Positions 10,558 to 22,569 are shown, counted from the stretch's first letter. The stretch: DNA of 64,000 nt from Adiantum capillus-veneris (GCA_014529385.2 CM043960.1:32229396-32293395), one strand, 5' to 3'. Notes: generated by a model not told the origin, from the letters alone. Numbers and translations are program-made.

Positions 10558-11458
10558 TGTTGGCGGTCAAGCCAAACGGGCACCCTTCGAGTTGACCCTT
10601 TCTTCCATGAGCCCAAAATTTTCATATATCTTCATTATTTTTCTAAAAAGCCTTGTAATTATTTGTAGTCTCTGATTATAGATGGGCAAGCTCTAAGATA
10701 CTAAGTTGTGAATTCTAAGATACTAAGTTGTGAATTCTGCAAAAAGTCTGAGTCTAAAGTCGGCCGTTGGCCAAGAGAACCCTAGGTATAAAGCCTATTT
10801 TGTAAAGTGGGAAAATGACACCTTCTCATTATCAAGTTTTGAAGTATTGAGTGTACGACTGAGAGTGACTACTCTCTTGCGACTTGTAATCATCACATCT
10901 TGAGCTCTGGTAATGGAATTTCAATTCTGAAACTTGCATTGTGTTCCTTGTTCTATGCTCTTTCATTCAAGTACATTCATTGTTGATTCTGCTATGATTT
11001 TAGACTATGCGTTAGTAGGCTAAATCTACTGATTTGAGTGCATTAGTGATTGTTTTTTGACATTTCAACCATAGGAGAGTGTTTCTAGACCCTAGGGCGA
11101 CTTTTTTGGTATGTTCCGTTGCAATTTTCAGGACCTTGATTATGATGGATCGTGATTTTGGTACCTCCTCGGAATGTGACCAAACTCGGTAGGTTAGTGC
11201 CCCTAAGTGTCATGGATATCATTTGAGTGCCAAAAGAGGTTGATGATCAAGTGCGGTGACGAAGAACATAGACAAATTGCGAGATATGAGAGCGATAGAT
11301 TTGCATGTGCTAGAGATGGTGTTATTCCGTAGGTTCACTTCTTGAGGTTGACACCCTCAACGAGTTGTTGTGCCCCATCCGAGTCGCTTCCCTCAGTATA
11401 GAAATTATGTTAGTGTCAGATATCTATGCTACAGACGTCCGTCAGCGAGCCGCTAACA
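10558..11458 (+). repeat. Solo LTR (901 bp) with perfect 5-bp target-site duplication
   Basis: It begins TGTTGGCGGTC and ends GCTAACA, so it is bounded by TG...CA. CCATT is present directly on both sides (10553-10557 and 11459-11463). It splits the Ty3 RNase H coding stretch: the residues before and after it fit together as in the chromovirus at 23.1 kb. Related LTR segments lie at about 12.55-13.29 kb (same orientation, followed by a primer site) and 34.64-35.12 kb (minus strand). A complete LTR without internal region fits LTR-LTR recombination after insertion. Confidence 0.85.
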
Positions 11459-12236
11459 CCATTTTAGCTATTATTGATCCTATGAAACCTTTTGTGCTTG
11501 AAACACATGCTCGTAATCGAGCTATCGTGGTAGTTCTCTAAGAAAATAGACTAATTTCCTTTGAGATGAAGAAACTTGATTCTGTCCAACAAAATTATTT
11601 TGCACATGAATGCAAGGTCTATGCAATAGTTTTTGCTCTGAAAATGTGGCGACATTATTTGTATGGTGCTCAATTTGAAATAATGTTTGACCATGAAAAT
11701 ATACACAACAATTTGATTTGAAGGGTCAAAAGGCCAGGTGGGCCTAGATTGTGACAAGAGTATGGTGCAAGGCTTTGGTATTGTAAAGGTCGATACAATT
11801 TGGTAGCTGATGCTCTTAGTTGAATGGCCGAGATCAGCTCTCTTCTCTTCATGGAACTTAAAAGTGAGTTTTGGAAGCTTTGAAGGGTACACGTGAGCAT
11901 GATGATACTACTCCAAGGTGTGGAACTATGTCAAAAAGGGATCCTTCTCACTCCAATGTTTGTAATGTGTCCATTTCCTCCACACCCAGTTCTCCTCTTT
12001 TGAATGATGACTTGTATAGATGGAAGAATTTTTCCATAGATGGGTACATACTCCATAAGGGGAGAGTTTGTATACTGAAGAACACAAGACATTCAATGCC
12101 AAATTCTTTATGAATGTCATGAATGATGATAATCCTAGTACAAGGCATCTGGCTATAAAGAAAACTTATGAACTCGGACCATGATAGTTTTATTGGCCCT
12201 GTTTGCGTGGCTACGTTCAAGACTATGTTTGCATGG

Positions 12237-12336
<100 letters not shown>

Positions 12337-12359
12337 TAATGCAGAGCAACGTATATGAA

Positions 12360-12475
12360 ACTGGTCTCCCTTTGGCTCAGTGGATTTGCACTAAGGAGTA
12401 GCAAAAAACCTCTCACTCCACGATCAGGAGTTGATGATCAGATGGGTCTCTCTGTCTCTCTCTCTTTCTTGCCTA
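12360..12475 (+). mobile_element. Possible tRNA-derived SINE remnant
   Basis: TTGGCTCAGTGG at 12372-12383 fits an RNA polymerase III A box. About 45 bp on, GAGTTGATGATC (12428) is a weak B-box candidate. A pyrimidine-rich tail with TCTCTC follows, as in plant Au-like SINEs. No flanking duplication was found; this could be chance. Confidence 0.3.
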
Positions 12476-12544
12476 TGAAGCCAAAGCTTCCTCTTAGAGC
12501 CCTTGGCTTCACACTAGGGTGATTCTTTTTGGGAAGGGACTCTT

Positions 12545-13285
12545 GAATTGGCCAAGAGCCAGTTCTCTTATAAAACCCTACGTATAACTCCTATTTTGTA
12601 AAGTGGGAAAAGGACACCTTATCATTATCAAGTTTTGAAGTACTGAGCGTATAACTGAGAGTGACTACTCTCTTGCAACTTGTAATGATCACATCTTGAG
12701 CTCTGATAATGGCATTTCAATTCTGAAACTCGCATTGTGTTCCTTGTTCTATGCTCCTTCATTCAAGTAAATTCATTGTTGATTACTCTGTGATTTTAGA
12801 CTACACGTTAGGCTAAATCTGCTGATTTGAGTACGTTAATAAGTATTTTTTGACATTTTGACCATAGGAGAGTGTTCCTAGACCCTAGAGAAACCTTTTT
12901 GGTATGTTCTGTTGCACCTTCCAGGACCTTGATTATGATAGATCGTGAATTTGGTACCTCCTCCAAATGCAATCAAATTCGGTAGGTTAGTACCCCTAAG
13001 TGTCCTGACATCACCCTAAAGTTTTATAGCATTTGGATTCCATTTGAGTGTCAAAACAGGTTGATGATTGAGTGCAGTGATTATGAACATAGGCAGATTG
13101 CCAAATTTGAGAGCCATAGATTTGTGTGTGCTCTATAGAGATGGTGTTATTTTGTGGGTTCACTTCTTGAGGTTGACACCGTTAACAAGTCTCTGTGCCC
13201 CATCTAAGTCGCTTCCCTGAGTATTGACATTATATTAGTGCTAGATAGCTATGCTACAGACGTCCATCATGGCGACCCGGTAACA
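12545..13285 (+). repeat. LTR related to the solo LTR, 5' truncated
   Basis: From about 12,545 the sequence parallels 10,745-11,458, with landmarks such as TATTTTGTAAAGTGGGAAAA, GAGAGTGACTACTCTCTTGC and ACAGACGTCC. It ends GTAACA at 13285. The 200 bp before it do not match the solo LTR start. Confidence 0.7.
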
Positions 13286-13286
13286 T

Positions 13287-13299
13287 TGGTGCCATTGCC
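13287..13299 (+). other. Primer-binding site like tRNA-Asp (TGGTGCCATTGCC)
   Basis: It lies 1 nt after the LTR end and differs at two positions from TGGCGCCGTTGCC, the site known from Tat/Athila-type plant elements. It assigns this LTR family to that lineage and its direction to plus. Confidence 0.6.
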
Positions 13300-13739
13300 A
13301 GGGCTAGTGATCCTTAGTGGTGAGTGACCTAATCGTAGTTTTTTACTTTAAGACCTTGATTTTGATTTCCACTTCATTACACTTTAGCAGTCAGGCAGCC
13401 AGACACGTGGTTTAGTGCTTGGTGGAGTATAGAAGTCGAGGACTTGCTAGATCTATTCTTGAAAGGTAAAGACGGTTGTGAGTGAGATATCCAAAAGCAT
13501 TTCATTCTTCAATTTTCTTGTTACTTTCAAAGTGCTATAATGTTTTCTGTTTTGACTCAAATTTGTAATGTTTTGTCCGTTTTGTTTCAAGTTTCAATTC
13601 AGTACTTAGAGTAGGTTAAGTAGGAACTACCTCCATCAAATTTGTACAAAGGATCATATGAAAAAAGGGTGAGAAACATATTTTGGGCTAAACGATGATA
13701 AACTCTAAAAAATATAAAATTTGATGGTGAGAACCTCAA
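13300..13739. other. Leader after the primer site; no gene seen
   Basis: AT-rich sequence with no ORF worth calling; probably the untranslated leader of the Tat/Athila-like element. Confidence 0.4.
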
Positions 13740-14160
13740 AGTTGATCTAAATTCAAAAATAAGTGCAAAAAGAGCAAAACCAAACCACAGAGAGTGAATC
13801 TGGAAAGTTTCATGGAGATTGGTGCAGGAACATGGATCATGATCCATGACCCCCTGCAACATTTTGAACAAAAACTCATACCAATGGGTCTAGAGTGATT
13901 ACAGATCAAAGGATACACACTTTTGGTGGAAATTTGACACAAAAACTCAACCCAGTCAAGAAAATTGGATAAAAACTCCAAAAACCTTGGAAATAGATAA
14001 AAATTGAGACCTTTTGACTTTTTGGTGTCCAAATTCAAAAATAAATGAATATATGGCCTCTACAGGGTCTGGGCATACAACTGACCAAATTCCAAGACGC
14101 GATGCTGTGGAACATGGATCACAATCCATGACCCCTTTGGCTTGATGAAAAATTTGATGT
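13740..14160 (-). repeat. Two diverged repeat units with a palindromic core
   Basis: Unit cores at 13826-13855 and 14107-14136 share GGAACATGGATC and ATCCATGACCCC; the first forms the perfect 18-bp palindrome CATGGATCATGATCCATG (13831-13848). The cores lie about 280 bp apart. Translated on the minus strand both read GVMDxDPCS and later IFEF. A related plus-strand copy lies near 49,335. No known family recognised. Confidence 0.5.
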
Positions 14161-14499
14161 GTGACTGATAGAAAGCTTCCCAATAACTCATTCGAGTTCT
14201 AGTGCACACCGGTGACCAATCATTACAAGTAATCAACCCAGGTTAGGTATCTCCCCCCCTCCCCCCCCCCCCCCCAATAAATATGATACCCCCCTTCCTT
14301 ATTTTTATGCTTGGGACATAATTTATTGGGGGCCTATCCCTAACTTATACACTTATGTAGCTTATAAAAAGCCCCCCCTCCCCTGCACTTACGTGGTGTG
14401 GTAAGTTTTTCATGGTGAATCCCCTGGGAAAGAACCCTTGTCTAGCTCTTTTAGACTTCCAAGTCCCTCTCAACACCTATTTCTCACTCACGTGGTATA
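14161..14499. other. C-rich low-complexity stretch; no gene seen
   Basis: A nearly pure C run covers about 14,252-14,276, with further short C runs near 14,290 and 14,375. The rest is AT-rich and unrecognised. Confidence 0.6.
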
Positions 14500-14952
14500 A
14501 CTTGCACATATTTCAATAAGCAAGGGTGTTATTGCAAATATTGTTGGAAGCGTGATTACGATAAGCAAAAGGCACAAGGGCATGAGTCCAAGTTTGCAGA
14601 AGGGGGAGGGGAAGAGAGTGGAAGTGACACTAATGAATTAGCTCCTAGTTTGGTTTTTTAAAAACAATTTATTGTCTCTACTTCTTTTTTGCAAAACTCA
14701 CAATTGTGAGCGGTGATTGTATTCAAATGTCACAAAGAGATTACAAAGCAGCGTCAAGATCATGCTGAGCCTTGAGGGACATAAGGTTACATCAAAACTT
14801 GGAGATACTCAAGCCCTTAAACGGCACAACTTGTGCCTCTACTTCTTAATAAATATGCAAAGTTGGATGAAAGGTGGTGACAAAAAGGTGTGGTAGTCAC
14901 ACAAAAGTGAATTTTTTTGTTCAAAATATTAGCCTTTAGAGGAGAGGGGGAA
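14500..14952 (+). mobile_element. 3' internal remnant of an LTR element with polypurine tract
   Basis: A cysteine-rich stretch near 14,520-14,570 (CYCKYCWKRD) could be a broken gag zinc knuckle. AGAGGAGAGGGGGAA (14938-14952) is a good polypurine tract directly before an LTR start. The coding part is otherwise unreadable. Confidence 0.4.
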
Positions 14953-15088
14953 TGTTGTAATTATTTATTTGTAATATAAGGATCATGAACACCATAATGG
15001 TGCCAACCCCATGTAGCTCTTGCCTATAAATAAAGGAAACCAAAACTTCTAATAAACACATTATTGAACATAACAAAGGTGTCATCCC
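14953..15088 (+). repeat. 3' LTR start with TATA box
   Basis: TGTTGTAATT follows the polypurine tract. TATAAATA at 15025-15032 is a good LTR promoter, with AATAAA nearby. The distal edge is lost in the CT/C microsatellite. Confidence 0.45.
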
Positions 15089-15146
15089 TCTCTCTCTCTC
15101 TCTCTCTCTCTCCCCCCCCCCCCCCCCCCCCCCCCCCCTCTCTCTC
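15089..15146. repeat. (CT)n followed by poly-C
   Basis: CT dinucleotides, then about 26 C, then more CT. Translation products from it are artefacts. Confidence 0.95.
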
Positions 15147-15305
15147 CTTCCTTCTCTCTCTCATTGTGTGCCATTGTTACCTGTATGGTCTTCTTGTCGC
15201 AAGTTCTCATATATTCAACTCTTATCAAGCTCCCAAACATGTCTTTCTGTCAGTGTGCTCCCAAGGACCTATACATTGTACATCCTCTAGCATGTGTATG
15301 GAGAG

Positions 15306-15308
<3 letters not shown>

Positions 15309-15366
<58 letters not shown>
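15309..15366. repeat. (GA)n microsatellite
   Basis: Uninterrupted GA repeat after GAGAGACGGA. Confidence 0.95.
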
Positions 15367-15369
<3 letters not shown>

Positions 15370-15499
15370 TTATCATCCACGGAGGTCAGATATGACTTAT
15401 GGGACCCAAAAGAAAATTACAACGGGTGCGTTTTTGTGGCAAATTCCACTGATACATATCAGTTAAGGACTGCGGGTCCATTGGCAAGATGGAAATGAA

Positions 15500-16250
15500 A
15501 AAGGAGGGAAGACAAAAACCTAGGGGGGATCATCTGTGGGGGGAGCCGGTTTGGGATTTTGAAACTCCTGGATGATAGCTTTACCACCTCGGTAGACTGC
15601 CCATTTACCTTGTTTGCAGGCTTCATGTACCTTCTTGAGCTCTTCACTTTTGCATTTGAGTTGTAGGAGTGAGTTCTTCTGCGATCCAAAACTTGGTACC
15701 TTTGAGAAGACGTGATTGTTGGAGAAGCTTGAGCCAACCGTCCCTACTCCCAAATTCCAAGATGGCATGCCCATGCGGTATAGGCTTGTCGAGGCCTCTC
15801 AAGATGATACAATATATTTCATTGTAGTCGAGCTTGATCGTCTTGAGAGTCTCCTTGAGGAAATTGATGCGCTCCGAGAAGTCATTCTTGGTTGTTTCCC
15901 ATGCTTGGGGTAGCCCGCCAATGCATATCTTGAGGATATTTTCTTCTTGAAGTCGGTGTTCTCAAAGCTCTACTATCACACATGTCTTCATCTTTGCAAG
16001 TGTTGCCGAGTGGGTTTCAATGGCTTTGGCTTCGACTTCTTTCACTTTGTTGGTTGTAAGATCAGCCATGGACTCAAATCGTCCCTCAAGCTTGCTAAGG
16101 TGAGCTTTGAGATCGCGATTCTCTTCCATGACCCGATTGAGATCTGCTTGGAGGCGATTGATTCGCTCGAATTTTCTTAGTGCTGCTAAGACAACAACAA
16201 ACTCAGTCGTGTCTTCATCTTCGAGGTATTTGCTTTGGTCTTCATGTTTC
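15500..16250 (-). pseudogene. Coiled-coil protein remnant, probably of a retroelement
   Basis: On the minus strand an acidic segment (EDEDTTEF) leads into a heptad-rich helix with RLQADLNRVMEENRDLKAHL around 16,100-16,170. A stop near 15,962 and several shifts follow, and then IGGLPQAWETTKNDFSERI and PKPAPPTDDPP downstream. Coiled coils of this kind also occur in the Tat/Athila-like 3' halves at 35-37 and 62-64 kb, but I could not align them. Family unproven. Confidence 0.4.
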
Positions 16251-16280
16251 CTATGGGAAACTTCTCCTCGTCGAGTGTCC

Positions 16281-16378
16281 GCACACAACCAAAGTTGTGA
16301 GAACTGTGGCTTGTGGGAACCCCCTGTGGTGTGGACAACCGAGGTTGTGAGAATGGTGGCCTGTGGGAACTCTCTGTA
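16281..16378. repeat. Tandem duplication, unit about 53 bp
   Basis: Two adjacent copies share ACAACC, GGTTGTGAGAA, TGGCCTGTGGGAAC-like stretches and CTCTG ends, with a few substitutions. It lies in a GC-rich stretch upstream of the coiled-coil remnant. Confidence 0.6.
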
Positions 16379-16616
16379 AGAACCCTTTTTCACCCTTGTT
16401 CTTAGGTTGGGCATCGACAGGGGCCAATTTAGTAACCAATAGAGGAGCGGGGCCAACACAGCAGCGGGGCGAGAGTCGTGGGCTTGTGAGGGCCGTATGT
16501 CTAAGTGAGGCAGTGATGGGTTTAACCCCCCCCCCCATCCAGGCATTGCCCTTGCAGCTTGGCGGGGAGCAGCAGAAGTGATGTTGCAGGCTAGGGTAGA
16601 GCAGGGCAAAAATGCC

Positions 16617-16618
<2 letters not shown>

Positions 16619-16669
<51 letters not shown>
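16619..16669. repeat. (GA)n microsatellite
   Basis: Uninterrupted GA repeat, about 50 bp. Confidence 0.95.
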
Positions 16670-16672
<3 letters not shown>

Positions 16673-16840
16673 TGGGGTGGAACATGGATAATGGGGGTGG
16701 AGTACTCTGCAGAAACATGTTGTAGCTCCTTATTGTCTATATGTGAAGATAATAAAAGAACGGATAGAGTTATGTTAGTGAGGTTAGTATAGTGGTTGTT
16801 CGGCCATTCTAGCCAAGGCACAATGACCATTAACCCAACA
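16670..16840 (-). repeat. Possible LTR edge, minus strand
   Basis: Read on the minus strand from 16840, the sequence starts TGTTGGGTTAATGG, a copia-style LTR start, and leads toward the coiled-coil remnant. No primer site or second LTR was found. Confidence 0.3.
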
Positions 16841-17478
16841 TGAACCCCAAGGTAACCAAGAATCTCTCATTTTGTCAAGGTCTAAAGTTATAGGCAATAA
16901 TTTGCAGTGTGAAAAACAAATCATTAGCATAAACATTGCGTTCAAGTAGAGCTTTGCTCATATTTTGACAAGGCTTATCATATCCATCTTATAAGCGATT
17001 CCATACAGACAAAGATAGAGCTTCGAATCAGGTCAAAGACAAACCAAAAGTAAACTAGAACAAAGATAAGAGAAAGATATTACCTCCTATGTCATGATTA
17101 ATGCCAATTCAAACATTCTGCAAGCATGCTTACTATTTTTTTTAGGCCACTTCATTGTATTTGTTCTTCTTTTAAGGGCCAACCACTAAGTATGTTTAAT
17201 GGTTGCTCTAAATCAGAGCTATTAGCTGCTACCATGACAGAGTATGTATTCTCGTAATTTGTACTCCCTCTTGTTCAAGGAGAGGATCTATAAGTCACCT
17301 TGTTTAGAGTCTCTTGTTTTGTCTACACTGTGTCATCCATACCCCTAGATTTAATTGTTGGTCACACTAAACCTATTTATACAGTATCTCAAATTTTGTG
17401 TGAAATTGAAAACTAACCAAATCAAAGCTCAAAAATCAGCGTGCACTCAAAGGCCACAATCCTATAAAATAGTGTACA

Positions 17479-17518
<40 letters not shown>

Positions 17519-17698
17519 ATAAATGTGGTCGCTAATTATTTGCACATGAACAAATTCATAAGATTGTTTGTTGGCCTCTTCAATTTTATAAAAAAAAAGG
17601 GAAAACCTTGTAAACAAGGTTAAGAACTTAGAGAAACTCACAATGGCTTGCCTACTTTCTACCTATGGGTGTGGGCATGTGTGCATGCGCGCATGAGA

Positions 17699-17730
<32 letters not shown>

Positions 17731-18600
17731 ACTATGGATGTACATGGATATCCTTTTAGAGAAATTAGTTTGCCTTGAGTGTTTCACTATGGAAAAGGTG
17801 TGAATCAAAAAGTAGAGTAGTGTTGTATCTTTCACCTCATATCATAGGTTATTCTCAACAGTCTATTGTCATACCTCTTCTCTTCAGTTATAAACCTAAT
17901 CTTAGGCTAGCCAAGGACTTTATTGTTACTTTAGTTTAATTTTTTATCAACTTTATGCAATGTTTTCTTATCAAATGATTTGGTAGCAACAACAAAAGAT
18001 CCTAGCATTCCACATAGTTTTGGGCACACTTATTGGTAACATTCCATTCATGTAGGGCTCTCTGTGTACAAGAGATAGCACTTTCCTAGTCTTGTTTTAC
18101 CTACTCACCGTGCTCTTTGATTTGTAGAAGCTTGAGAAAATGGATGTGATGACAAGTGAATGTAATATGTAACCCAATATTGGGATTATAGACAATTTTC
18201 TTGGCAAACCTTGGATCTGCTATTTAGAAGATTCCATCAATGGTTAATAGATAACGATTGATTTGGAGTAGGTCAAGGATTGTTTTACACCAGCTTTGGA
18301 TGCGTGGGAAATGGACGAGTGGCGAGAGTGTAGGTTGATCGGGCACATAGTTTGAAAGTCAAACTAAGACACATTGAGGGTACGTCTAGTTATCAACAGA
18401 AATGGTTTCTTACTACGTTCGCAGTCACTATGCTACATTGGCAGTCACTACGTTGGTTTCTTACTATGTTGGCAGTCACTATGCTACACACTCTTTCGCT
18501 AGTTTTACTCAGTTAGATCAGGTGAGATTTATATGTAAGATAGGGATATGATAGTTTTCTTCATTCATTGTCATATAAGCGTAAAAAGGGGGGTCATATT
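16841..18600. other. No gene seen; microsatellites only
   Basis: (CT)n at about 17,481-17,517 and (GA)n at about 17,703-17,730. Short degenerate repeats of GTTGGCAGTCACTA occur near 18,410-18,485. No ORF with a recognisable motif. Confidence 0.6.
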
Positions 18601-18619
18601 CCCTAATATGAGTCATATG

Positions 18620-19160
18620 TAGGGGTTTTATCAAAGTTGTCCGCTTGCAGGTGGCATCCCATTTTGTATATAGAGTGAATCCCCTGGGGGTTCTTTGTAG
18701 GAAACATTGCTCCTACAAAAGGATGGTGAAGCGTATCTCTTGCTCTTGGCGAACATGACTAGGGGTGTAGTGGTGCTAGAGCAGATAAAGATGCATTTTT
18801 GTGCATGGTATCTTCTTGGAGTATCCAACCAATAAGGACTGGTAATATAAGCCCAACAACACTGTTTTGACTAGTGACAAATACAGTTCAAGTGGATGGT
18901 AGTGCACTTAGTAGCATGGTAGCATTTTGTGAATCACTAAAGTTAAGGCCTTTGGTAGTAGCCTTATCAAGATGATGTTGCCACTCATCTAGAAAGGTGA
19001 GAATGCTATCTTTTTTAGTAAGCAAGCAATTCACTGATTTTGATGGGCGGTAACTTGTGAAGCCATGTCTGTGTGAGCATAGAATGACTTTAAATGCTTC
19101 TAGGATGCATGAGAGGCAGTCAACTGATGCACTAACTCGATTTGTGTATCGCCTATACAT
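18620..19160 (-). pseudogene. Copia gag fragment
   Basis: On the minus strand, LTFLDEWQHHLDKATTKGL and ATMLLSALPST (end near 18,890) fit the UBN2-type copia gag region where a loop precedes a LLxSLPxSW-like motif. Further minus-strand sequence down to 18,620 is frameshifted. No protease or polymerase follows. Confidence 0.5.
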
Positions 19161-19179
19161 AACATGATGCTAGAAATAG

Positions 19180-20065
19180 ATTTATTTTCTAGTTTATGCC
19201 ATGCAAAAATTTTGGTATTCGTAACACGCGTATTTGGGGCAAAGCTAGTGGGAATTACAAGAGTCGGGCATTCAAGTGGTGTCTTTTACCACATTCCAAA
19301 GTTCTTTGTAAACAAGGAATTTTGCATGCATATTGCCCAAGAGCAATAATTGGTGTTAGTCAGGTGGTCAAGTTTATAAGATGTGTATGATTTGGAAGGC
19401 TCACTTGTGGCCATGATGATGCACTAATGAGGTGAAACCTTGATGAAAAATAGCCTTGCGGCTTTGTCTCTTGGATAGCTTTGAAACTGCAGTAGCTCCA
19501 ATAAGAGGCGTATGAAAGTGTACAATCAAATTGGGGGGGTCGTACTGCCAATGTTGGAGGTTGTTGCTATAGAAATGTTTTGATTTTAACTACAAATATG
19601 TGCCCCTTTATCTCTATGGTGATAATTTTTAATTGTAGTTGATTTAAATTTCCATGCATATACTCTCTAATGACATAAAAAGGTGAATACATGAATGCCA
19701 TCCAAACTGGTAGTGCCTCAAAATATTGTGACCAATGCAACTCAAATATTGTTCAAATCACCAACAGAAATTGACTATGATCTCTATAGGGAATCAAAAT
19801 TAAGCTTGGAAATGAAACCTTCAGGGCTTGGTACAACATCCTATGACAATTTATCCTAGGGTGAAGAGGACATGTAGGCGGAAGAATCTAGTGAGTTTGT
19901 GTCAAAAGCAACCGAAAATAAAAAACTAGAGAAGAGAACTAAGAGATATAAAAGGCGATGATATCAAGAAAATGTGCATGCTAGGATAAAATGAAAGAGA
20001 TCCATCGCAAAATGGCTCAGTTATGTGGGAGCATGTGATGCTCATAATATTCATGTGTGTGATTG
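19180..20065. other. No gene seen
   Basis: Short ORFs only, no family motif on either strand. Confidence 0.4.
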
Positions 20066-20578
20066 AGCCCATTAGGGTTGATTTGATCTTAGTCGGTAGG
20101 ATTATTAGTATATAATGATTGCATGCATTGCTGAGTAATTCTTGGGTTGATGTATACATGGTTTTTTGGGTGGGTTCCAATTCCTATGAGACTTGCAAAT
20201 TAGATGAAGTTGTAGGTCGGATGGAGTTGTGTGTGTCTATAATGACAACCATTCATGCATCAATCTTGAGAAGTTTTGGGATTTTCTTGTTGCGTGTCAT
20301 TGAAATCCTTTTATGTAACTTTTGAAGCCAAAAAATTCCTTTCTTGAGTTGATGCCCTTGTTGAGTTGATCTATTTTGTGGTCTTTTTGATGCCGGTTTT
20401 AGTTGTCTATGCACATAGACCAATTTCCAACAATTTTTTTGATTTTTTGGTAGTATTTTTCTCTTGTAAGTATTCTTGTTGTATGAGCTCCACCCATCGT
20501 GCCTCTCTCCCTCCTTGCATGCATGCATGCATGTACACACATACACACACTCTCCTCCTGCAAATCCAACCCTTTCAA
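20066..20578 (+). repeat. Probable 5' LTR of the degenerate copia
   Basis: It is inferred from the primer site that follows directly. The left edge is not determined and no matching 3' LTR was found near 30.7 kb. It contains a short CATGCATG-rich run near 20,515. Confidence 0.35.
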
Positions 20579-20579
20579 C

Positions 20580-20591
20580 TAGTATCAGAGC
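20580..20591 (+). other. tRNA-iMet type primer-binding site (TAGTATCAGAGC)
   Basis: One mismatch to TGGTATCAGAGC, the standard plant copia primer site. With the gag-pol remnants from 27.6 kb it defines a plus-strand copia whose long leader was later split by the chromovirus. Confidence 0.65.
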
Positions 20592-21091
20592 CAGAGTAAA
20601 GGCCTTGCGCCATTGAAGCATCATGACAGAAATTGCAATGAAACAAAGGAAAAGCTAGGTCTATTTTGTAGAAATGATATGTTTGCGTAAAATACCTTAA
20701 TTCTTGCTATCTTTATCGAAATTTTTGTGGTCTAAAAATTTTCAGTTGGGTATTTTTCTAAAATTTGAACCAATTTTGCTATACATTCGCAAACTAACTA
20801 TAGGTTGTACTACACTCAGACCTGATTTTTTCAACTTGATTATTTCCTAGTGTAAATAGGTTTTAGACCAAACATCCATGTGGGTTATGCGTTTCAATGT
20901 GGTCTACATTTTTGCAAAACAAAGCTTTTAAAAATTCTTGATGGTTTGAGATCTATTACAGATAGGCTGCATGCTATTTTAGATTTTGTAGATACATTGT
21001 AGACAATCCATGTATGCCAATGTGTAGTTGAGCATACTTACATGATTGATTCATAGGTGTTTGGATTGTAGGTATTTATGCTTTTGTAGAG

Positions 21092-21214
21092 TGAAAGGGT
21101 GGTGGTAATGTGTGTGCTAGTCTCCACCCAACCGTGCTATCTTATAGCCTCCCCCTAGCGTACACACTGTCCGGTCGTGCCGGTGGCCTTGCCCATAGGA
21201 CCCATGTCCTATCG
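21092..21214 (-). repeat. 3' LTR of the chromovirus
   Basis: It starts (plus strand) TGAAAGGGTGGTGG and matches the LTR at 26823 through GGACCCATGTCCT with a few substitutions and one short indel. The chromodomain coding frame runs into it. Confidence 0.75.
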
Positions 21215-21215
21215 G

Positions 21216-22560
21216 TTTCATCCTCCAAAGCGAACGTAGGAAAATGTTTTTTAAGTGCGGAGACATTCTCCCATGTAGAACCTTCCTCAGGTCTATCTAG
21301 CCATTTTACTGACACCTGTCGTCTGACATGATGTCTAGTGCAAAGCTTATGAGAATCCAAAATCTTTTCGGCTCATGAGAAATGCTTGGCGGTTCGATAA
21401 GGTCAACTAACACACCTGTGCCAATGACGTTATCATTCTGTCCTAGCTATTTTCGTAAACGGCTAACATGAAAAACAGGATGAACTTGTGAATGCTCTAG
21501 GAGAGCTAACTTATAGGCCACTTGACCTATACGTTTGAGAATGGTAAACAATCCACAATACCGTGGTGAAAGTTTAGCAACTTTTTTCGTCTTTAGACTT
21601 TTTGAATGCTCCGAAACTTTGATGAAAACCTTGTCTCCTTCTTCGAAAGTAGCAAGACGACGATGCTCATCTGCGTACTTCTTATATCAATCTTGAGCTT
21701 GCTTAACATTCTGTCGAGCAACTCGAAGCATGTCAAAATGTTCTTGGAGAAAATTCGTCGCTTGTTGTATCTTCTCCTTAGTCAACCCCACCGTAACGGG
21801 TGATCTAGGTTGAAATCCATATAAAAGCATAAATGGACTAAACCCTGTAGTCACATGCTTTGAACTATTATAAGAAAATTCCAATATAGGTAAGTAGTCT
21901 TCCCAATTGGTTTGCTTCTTGCTAACGTACGCTCGTAGCATATCCTCTAGCACTTGATTAACTCTTTCTGTTTGACCATCTGTTTCTGGATGATCAACCG
22001 TACTTAGATTAAGTTTCGTTTCCAACTTTTGGAACACAGCTCTCCAGAAGTGATTATCAAACTTTTGATCTCTATCACTAATGATACTAGCTGGAAGACC
22101 GTAGAGTATATATATATGCTCTATAAATAGACATGCTAATTCCGATGTATTAACCATAGTCTTAGTGGGAATCAACCCACCTTTGTGAGACGGTCTATAA
22201 TTACCCAAATGACATCATGGCCACGATTTGTAGTAGGTAGTCCTACTACAAAATCAATAGAGATACTCTCCCACTTACCTTGTGGAATCTCTAAAGGATG
22301 TAAAAGGCCACCTACCTTGAGGCGCTCTGCCTTATTAACTTGGCACTGTTGGCAGTTTAGTACGTACTCTTGAACATCATGATGGAAGCCCAACCAATAA
22401 AATTGCCATCGAACTAAGGCATACGTCTTACGAATACCTAGATGACCAGCACTTGGACTATCGTGACACTCAAATAAGATTTGGCGCTTAGTGTTTAAGT
22501 CCTTTGGCACACATACTCTACCTTTGTGGAGTAAGTAGCCATCACCAATGGAAAAATTCT
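21216..22560 (-). pseudogene. Chromovirus integrase and chromodomain
   Basis: The zinc-binding part (GHLGIRKTY then CQQCQ) lies at 22,510-22,330. The catalytic core shows Asp in SIDFVVGLP, Asp in IISDRDQKF and Glu in ETDGQTERVN, the D,D,E triad. The 22,510 and 22,208 blocks are in different frames. At 21,360-21,216 VSVKWLDRPEEGSTWE and LKKHFPTFALED form a chromodomain, which in this group targets integration to chromatin. Confidence 0.8.
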
Positions 22561-22569
22561 TCCATCGCT

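Noticed and set aside
15064-15498. 144-residue ORF with Ser-Leu, poly-Pro and Arg-Glu stretches
   Set aside because: Built from CT, C and GA microsatellites in an LTR.
18888-19160. Host gene candidate
   Set aside because: The LLSALPST-type motif and loop fit copia gag better, and no further exons are visible.
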